NCBI GenBank assembly: GCA_039028975.1
Contig: JBCCHB010000196.1
Span: 1-27,877 of the forward strand
From: JAHBNG01 sp039028975
GTDB lineage: Bacteria; Chloroflexota; Anaerolineae; Caldilineales; Caldilineaceae
Direction: 5' to 3'
DNA length: 27,877 nt
Part shown: piece by piece, positions 24,098 through 27,877 of the stretch
Position numbering within the stretch: position 1 is the stretch's first letter
Layout: the number at the start of each line of letters is the position of its first letter
Notes under the pieces: generated by a model
What the model was told of the DNA's origin: nothing
What the model saw: the letters and a program-made list of their open reading frames with translations, nothing else
Database searches by the model: none
Position numbers and translations under genes: made by a program

Positions 24098-25525
24098 ATG
24101 AAACAGAAAACAATTTTGCCTACCGTTTTGTGCCTACTCCTTCTCCTTACTACCCACTGTGGGCGCTCGCGAACACCAGCTTTTCCAGTCCTGGAATCAC
24201 AAGCAGATGCCCAGCAGGTAGAAGCGCAGGAAGCTAACCAAGAACCAGAGTCTCAGCAATCCTCCTCTCAGCGGCCGGTATCAGTCGTCAACCGCAACGA
24301 GATTAAAGTCCGTTATATCTCTTATCTAACCTACCTGGGTGTTCCAGAGGAAGCGGAAAAGGCGCTAGCGGAACGATTCGAGGCCAGCCATCCTGACATC
24401 ACGGTGAACGTAGCCCGATATCGCCGGAATCCACAGAGCTATTTGGAGAGCGATTCGCCGCCGGATATTTTGATGTTTCCCACCAGCTATGAGCTGAATT
24501 CGTTTGCTCAACAGGGAATGATTGCTGATTTACGCGAAATATGGGCTGAGGCAGAGCTGCTAGATAAGTTACCCCCTAGCCTACGTTCATTGGGAGAATG
24601 GGATGGCGGTTTATATTGGGTTCCCTTTGCCTACACTTGGTCTGCTATCTACTACAATAATGAGATATTTAGTGATTTAGGTTTAGAGCCACCAACCACC
24701 TGGGATGAATTTCTCTTCATATGTGACACCCTTCTGTCCCAAAATATTACACCGCTCACCATGCCTGGTAGTTCAGCCGGCGGCTCGTCTCTCTGGTTTG
24801 ATTACCTAAATCTTCGGCTCAATGGGCCAGACTTTCACCGACGCTTAACCCAGGGGCAAGAGTCGTACGAAAGTGTAGAAGTGACGGATGCTATCAATGC
24901 CTGGCAGGGCCTAATCGATCAGGGGTATTTTGGTGATGGGAGACGACCATCCATGCTCTCTCAAAGTATGATGCAGGTACTCAATCCGGAAGAACGGCTG
25001 CCCGGTGCCGATAGTGCAGCCATGATTTTGGTCAATTCTTTTATGATGACAGAGTTAACACCCGACACGAGGCGAAAATTTGAAGAGCAAACGAGCTACT
25101 TTCCTTTTCCCATTATTGATCCGGAGATCCCTGTTGGTGAAGTCACCGATTCGATTGGTTATATTGTTCCTGCCAATGCAGAAAACTGGGAAGAGGCTGC
25201 TCAATTTTTGGCATTTTTGAGTACGCCTGAGGTGCAGCTAGAGCTCAAGCAACGGGCAGGGCCAAGGCTAACCTACGTCCCGTCAAGTTTGGGCAACAAT
25301 CCGGCTGACTTATCGCCGAATATACAGCGAGGCGTTCAAACCGTCATCGAAGCAGATCAATTGGTTCTCAGCATCATGGCAGAAAGTCCTGAAATCATGG
25401 GTGAGGCATTAGATTCGGCCTTCCGTCGCTTTGTCAATAACTATGACTACGGCCAACGTGTGCAGCAGGATTTAGAGAAGGCCCGGTTTGAAGCATTGGA
25501 GGCTGAGGTCTTTATACAGCAGTAA
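24098..25525 (+). CDS. ABC-type extracellular solute-binding lipoprotein
   Basis: The start is ATG 24098, with GAGGAAA a few bases upstream and a signal peptide immediately after (MKQKTILPTVLCLLLLL). A longer frame from 24035 has neither. The signal ends at THC, a lipobox with an unusual His before Cys21. An 80-residue Gln/Glu/Ser-rich linker follows (QEANQEPESQQSSSQ). The mature region has the family-1 solute-binding pattern: FEASHPDITVNVARYRRN, PPDILMFPTSYE, LYWVPFAYTWSAIYYNNEIF, LGLEPPTTWDEFL and a C-terminal FLAFLSTPEVQ block. It probably binds a sugar or similar solute outside the membrane. No permease genes adjoin it; it could feed the permease pair at 11.7-13.6 kb or another system. 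It converges on the M81 gene. Confidence 0.88.
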   Translation: MKQKTILPTVLCLLLLLTTHCGRSRTPAFPVLESQADAQQVEAQEANQEPESQQSSSQRPVSVVNRNEIKVRYISYLTYLGVPEEAEKALAERFEASHPDITVNVARYRRNPQSYLESDSPPDILMFPTSYELNSFAQQGMIADLREIWAEAELLDKLPPSLRSLGEWDGGLYWVPFAYTWSAIYYNNEIFSDLGLEPPTTWDEFLFICDTLLSQNITPLTMPGSSAGGSSLWFDYLNLRLNGPDFHRRLTQGQESYESVEVTDAINAWQGLIDQGYFGDGRRPSMLSQSMMQVLNPEERLPGADSAAMILVNSFMMTELTPDTRRKFEEQTSYFPFPIIDPEIPVGEVTDSIGYIVPANAENWEEAAQFLAFLSTPEVQLELKQRAGPRLTYVPSSLGNNPADLSPNIQRGVQTVIEADQLVLSIMAESPEIMGEALDSAFRRFVNNYDYGQRVQQDLEKARFEALEAEVFIQQ

Positions 25526-25526
25526 C

Positions 25527-25555
25527 GGTTTCTATCCTAGGTTAAACATGAAACC
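25527..25555. terminator. Weak hairpin between convergent genes
   Basis: GGTTTC (25527-25532) pairs with GAAACC (25550-25555) around a 17-nt loop. The right arm lies inside the last codons of the convergent M81 gene. Only 11 bp separate the two stop codons, so this is the only candidate for bidirectional termination. The stem is short and lacks a clear T run. Confidence 0.25.
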
Positions 25556-27036
25556 ACCGGTTCTATTGGATCATCCACTGGAAAAAAGGGGCGCTTAAGC
25601 CGCTTAAATTGCGCACGGCGAATAGATGGTGGCGTAGGCCCTGGCGTATCCAAAATAAAGATGCCCGCAGCGACTTGGTCAAAGATCATGCGGTAGTTCA
25701 TAGGGTTTTTGGCCACCACAAATTTGAACTGTTCCGGGTGTAGGCCCAATGTCTGCATCTGCTCGTCCCGCCAATCGTAGGTGCCGTGGGACATAATGAG
25801 TATCTGGATAGAACCGCTAGAGACTAGCGCGGTGGGTCCCATTTCTCCTACCACTCCATCATAAATGCCGCCTTGGTAGGTGAATTGACCGTGGTGTAGT
25901 TGCTGAACGATTACGGTGAGGGAGAGGGGCTTCCCCCATCGCCCATCCAACTTGTGTCCAAGTTGCAGAGACACAGATGTCCCAACCTGAGCAGAATGAC
26001 AGGTCAAGGCAGCTTCAGGATCGATCACTGGCACATAGGCTGGCTCTTCAAGGTTCGCAGCCAGCAACGCTCGCAAGGTCGCCACGCTGTCGCCAGCTGC
26101 GCCCCCACCGCAGCAGTCTGCTGTCTCAATTAGCGCTACCGGGTCACCACTTAACCCAAGCCCTCTTGCGATAGCATCTTCGGGCGCCCAGACTCTCGGT
26201 TCCAATTCATGGCGGCGTGCCCAATACGCATTGGCCAGTTCGGTGGCTAGGCTCTTAGCCTTCTCGACGTTGTTATCAGTTACCACAACCGCGCCACTCC
26301 CCATGTCAGGCTGATCGAGATAGGGCTGAACCAGGATCATGCTGGTTGAGAGCACATCAGGTTCATCTTCCAGGGCCTTGGCCTGCATCATCAGGTGAGC
26401 AAAGGGGTCATCCTCGTGAGTAGAGGCGTGGATAGCACTGGTGATAACGGGTACTTTGGCCACAGCCATGGTCGGATGGCAGTGACCTGCCAGCGTGTCT
26501 ATAAGCAGGCGCGCCCCTCGCATTCCTGTAGTCAAGGCATCCGCATGGGGATAGGTCTCCCAAGCAACCAGCGCGTCTGCGTGGGTGACCATTTGGGGTG
26601 TGATGTGAGCGTGGAGATCAAGGGTCGCAACGATGGGTACTTCGCGCCCCACCAGAAGCCGTACACCTTCGATCAGATCGCCTTCCAGATCACCAGTACC
26701 CTCTGCTGCGGCTGCACCATGTAGGGGTAAAAGAACGCCATCCACGGGTAGAACATTCGCTAGTCGCTCTAAGAGTTCCTGTTTAAGTTCCACATAGCAG
26801 TCTGCCGTTAGCGGACCGCCCGGGCAGGTTTGCGCAAAGAGCAAAGGCAGTATCTCCGCCGATTCTTCTCGCAATACATTCAGCATACCGCCGAGAACGC
26901 CAGAATCTACTGTCAGCATCTCATGACCAAAGAGCAGATCATACCGCTCGAACCAAGAACGCTCGATAGGAATTCCGCCTAGTTCGTTACATTCGGTGAA
27001 GATGGTACCGATGGCGATACGTTTGGGTTGGTCCAT
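25537..27036 (-). CDS. M81-family metallopeptidase (MlrC-like)
   Basis: The 499-residue product starts at ATG 27034-27036. It has the two-domain layout of the M81/MlrC family: an N-terminal domain opening RIAIGTIFTECNEL with VDGVLLPLHGAAAAEGTGDLEGD, VATLDLHAH (137-144) and ETYPHADALTTG (160-170), whose Asp/His residues are likely metal ligands; and a C-terminal MlrC_C-type domain from ~300 with ETADCCGGGAAGDSVATL and IMSHGTYDWRDEQ. MlrC, the founding member, cleaves linearised microcystin and its tetrapeptide; most relatives have unknown substrates and many sit beside ABC transporters. There is no signal peptide, so it should act in the cytoplasm on an imported small peptide or amide. Confidence 0.9.
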   Translation of the reverse strand: MDQPKRIAIGTIFTECNELGGIPIERSWFERYDLLFGHEMLTVDSGVLGGMLNVLREESAEILPLLFAQTCPGGPLTADCYVELKQELLERLANVLPVDGVLLPLHGAAAAEGTGDLEGDLIEGVRLLVGREVPIVATLDLHAHITPQMVTHADALVAWETYPHADALTTGMRGARLLIDTLAGHCHPTMAVAKVPVITSAIHASTHEDDPFAHLMMQAKALEDEPDVLSTSMILVQPYLDQPDMGSGAVVVTDNNVEKAKSLATELANAYWARRHELEPRVWAPEDAIARGLGLSGDPVALIETADCCGGGAAGDSVATLRALLAANLEEPAYVPVIDPEAALTCHSAQVGTSVSLQLGHKLDGRWGKPLSLTVIVQQLHHGQFTYQGGIYDGVVGEMGPTALVSSGSIQILIMSHGTYDWRDEQMQTLGLHPEQFKFVVAKNPMNYRMIFDQVAAGIFILDTPGPTPPSIRRAQFKRLKRPFFPVDDPIEPVVSCLT

Positions 27037-27182
27037 AGTAGTTTAAACTCTCGAAGATTAAAGTGAAATTGGCTCGGGAAGTGATCGATGTTTTACAAAT
27101 TTTCCGATGTAAGAAACGAGCATATTTGATGTATAATAGCCTAAAATATCCATTCAAGACAATGTAATTATATTGCGGTCGT

Positions 27183-27239
27183 TTTGAAAACAGGTGTTTG
27201 GTCTCTCTAGTAGAGCTTGGGAAAACACCTGTTTTCAAA
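27183..27239. repeat. Inverted repeat with 17-bp perfect arms
   Basis: TTTGAAAACAGGTGTTT (27183-27199) and its exact reverse complement AAACACCTGTTTTCAAA (27223-27239) enclose 23 nt. It lies between divergent genes, so a terminator role is unlikely. It is more probably a palindromic dispersed repeat or a binding site. It is not the same sequence as the palindrome at 1601-1633. Confidence 0.8.
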
Positions 27240-27260
27240 CGGAGCTGAGTATAACAATTA

Positions 27261-27317
27261 GTAGACGCAACGTCAGTGAGAGACTCTTCGGTTCCTCAGA
27301 GTGACATTGCGATCTAC
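27261..27317. repeat. MITE-like dispersed element, copy C (57 bp)
   Basis: Begins GTAGACGCAACGTCA and ends CATTGCGATCTAC, inverted ends matching the copies at 6120-6261 and 10001-10060. The interior contains GAGAGACTCTTCGGTTCCTC. It overlaps the apparent upstream extension of the next reading frame, which argues for that gene starting later, at 27340. Confidence 0.6.
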
Positions 27318-27339
27318 TGGCAATAGATTCATCGCATTT

Positions 27340-27750
27340 ATGAAAAAATTACAGATTGATTATGACGGTGCCTGGAAAGAAGCCCTGGACATCTATTTTG
27401 ATCAATTTATGGCATTCTTTTTTCCAGAGGCTCATGCCAAGATCGACTGGGGCTTTTCTTATGAGCATCTAGATAAAGAGCTGCAGCAGGTCACGCGCGA
27501 TGCAGATTTAGGTAAGCAGCGGGTCGATAAGCTGATTAAGGTATGGTTGAACGCAGAGACGGAAGTTTGGGTACTCGTTCATGTAGAAGTGCAAACTCAG
27601 CACGAGATAGAGTTTGCTGAACGCATGTACGTATACAATTATCGCTTGTATGACCGCTTTCATCGAAGAGTAGCCAGCATGGCCATTCTAGGTGATATGC
27701 GCGAAAAGTGGAAACCGACCAAGTTTTCGTACGATCTTGTAACTGGCTAG
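27340..27750 (+). CDS. Rpn-family recombination-promoting nuclease/putative transposase, C-terminally truncated
   Basis: The start is ATG 27340 (MKKLQIDYDGAWKEALD), because the 13 codons before it are translated from a repeat element. The 136-residue product has the Rpn/PD-(D/E)XK pattern: FFPEAHAKIDW, DLGKQRVDKLIKVWL with the metal-binding Asp, and VLVHVEVQTQ with the ExQ catalytic pair. MYVYNYRLYDRFHR and VASMAILGD follow, as expected. Family members I know are about 250-330 residues and continue well beyond this point. Here the frame stops at KFSYDLVTG, exactly where an IS66-like transposase fragment begins on the other strand, so the gene appears truncated by an insertion. Confidence 0.75.
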   Translation: MKKLQIDYDGAWKEALDIYFDQFMAFFFPEAHAKIDWGFSYEHLDKELQQVTRDADLGKQRVDKLIKVWLNAETEVWVLVHVEVQTQHEIEFAERMYVYNYRLYDRFHRRVASMAILGDMREKWKPTKFSYDLVTG

Positions 27751-27877
27751 AGCATATTGGAGGGAGTTGGGACGAAAGGAGTGCGAGTCAAAGCGCCGAA
27801 AAGAGCGGAGATGACATTGGCCCCCTGTTTACGAGCGGTAGAGATGTAACTACGGATATCACAGAAAGTAGAGGCAC
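27747..27877 (-). mobile_element. IS66-like transposase, C-terminal fragment (enters from right edge)
   Basis: A minus-strand frame, open to the right edge, encodes 42 residues ending at TAG (27747-27749). It includes FCDIRSYISTARKQGANV and SALFGALTRTPFVPT. The RSYxSTxRKQG...AL...PxxP tail is typical of the end of IS66-family transposases as I remember them. Its stop codon overlaps the stop of the truncated Rpn gene. No terminal inverted repeat can be defined, since most of the element lies outside the window and very little sequence separates the stop from the Rpn gene. It may be a decayed fragment. Confidence 0.5.

Larger units (their letters stand above)
27037..27339. other. Repeat-rich intergenic region upstream of M81 and Rpn genes
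   Basis: Divergent upstream region with no supported gene. It holds an AT-rich stretch with TATAAT (27132-27137, +) and, on the minus strand, TTGTCT with TATTAT 18 nt apart, a weak candidate promoter for the M81 gene. A 17-bp-arm hairpin (27183-27239) and a MITE-like copy (27261-27317) follow. Confidence 0.45.

Noticed and set aside
27301..27339. Upstream extension of the Rpn-family gene to GTG 27301
   Set aside because: These 13 codons are mostly translated from the MITE-like repeat; the conserved family sequence begins at the ATG at 27340.
1..27877. CRISPR array, tRNA/rRNA genes, phage or conjugative modules
   Set aside because: No regularly spaced direct repeats, cloverleaf or rRNA-like sequence, or phage/conjugation protein motifs were found anywhere in the window.

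Overview
The window looks like a piece of a Chloroflexota (Anaerolineae/Caldilineae-like) chromosome. This is inferred from the gene mix and was not checked against any database: large DUF11/SdrD-type secreted proteins, carbohydrate ABC transporters with a Tat-plus-lipobox binding protein and no local ATPase, an M81 (MlrC) peptidase, an Rpn-family nuclease, and intergenic space rich in short palindromic repeats. No RNA genes, CRISPR arrays, phage genes or replication origin were recognised.

Layout. (1) 1-5.7 kb: two secreted, multi-domain adhesin-like genes on the minus strand. The first runs off the left edge and has a 33-bp perfect palindrome inside its reading frame. Each has a copy of the same structured ~80-bp element upstream. 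(2) 6.4-9.6 kb: a divergent NodB-like polysaccharide deacetylase relative, a nucleoside deaminase whose C-terminus is broken by a probable 1-nt frameshift, and an MFS transporter. (3) 10.1-13.6 kb: a sugar-type ABC importer operon (binding protein, two permeases) with hairpins between the cistrons. (4) 13.7-14.3 kb: a small unknown minus-strand reading frame followed, after about 145 bp, by a good intrinsic terminator. (5) 14.2-23.9 kb: a compact natural-product locus. A stand-alone carrier protein, a benzoate-CoA-ligase-type adenylating enzyme and a one-module type I polyketide synthase (KS-AT-DH-KR-ACP-TE) form a minus-strand operon. A PhzS-like flavin monooxygenase converges on it with overlapping stop codons. 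(6) 24.1-27.0 kb: a second solute-binding lipoprotein convergent with an M81/MlrC-type metallopeptidase. (7) 27.1-27.9 kb: a repeat-rich spacer, a truncated Rpn-family nuclease, and the C-terminal end of an IS66-like transposase entering from the right edge.

How the genes may work together. The most interesting unit is the polyketide locus. The ligase would activate an aromatic (benzoate-like) acid and load it on the free carrier protein. The synthase would extend it with malonyl units (the AT has a HAFH motif), ketoreduce and dehydrate (no enoyl reductase), and release an aryl-alkenoic acid through a fused type-II-like thioesterase. The PhzS-like enzyme could hydroxylate, or hydroxylate with decarboxylation, an aromatic acid before or after assembly. 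No phosphopantetheinyl transferase, dedicated regulator or aromatic-precursor gene is in the window.

Non-coding content. Three intergenic copies of a short element with GTAGATCGCAATG-like inverted ends behave like a MITE/REP family. A separate two-copy element sits upstream of both surface-protein genes; its second copy is split by extra sequence that includes one of the MITE-like elements.
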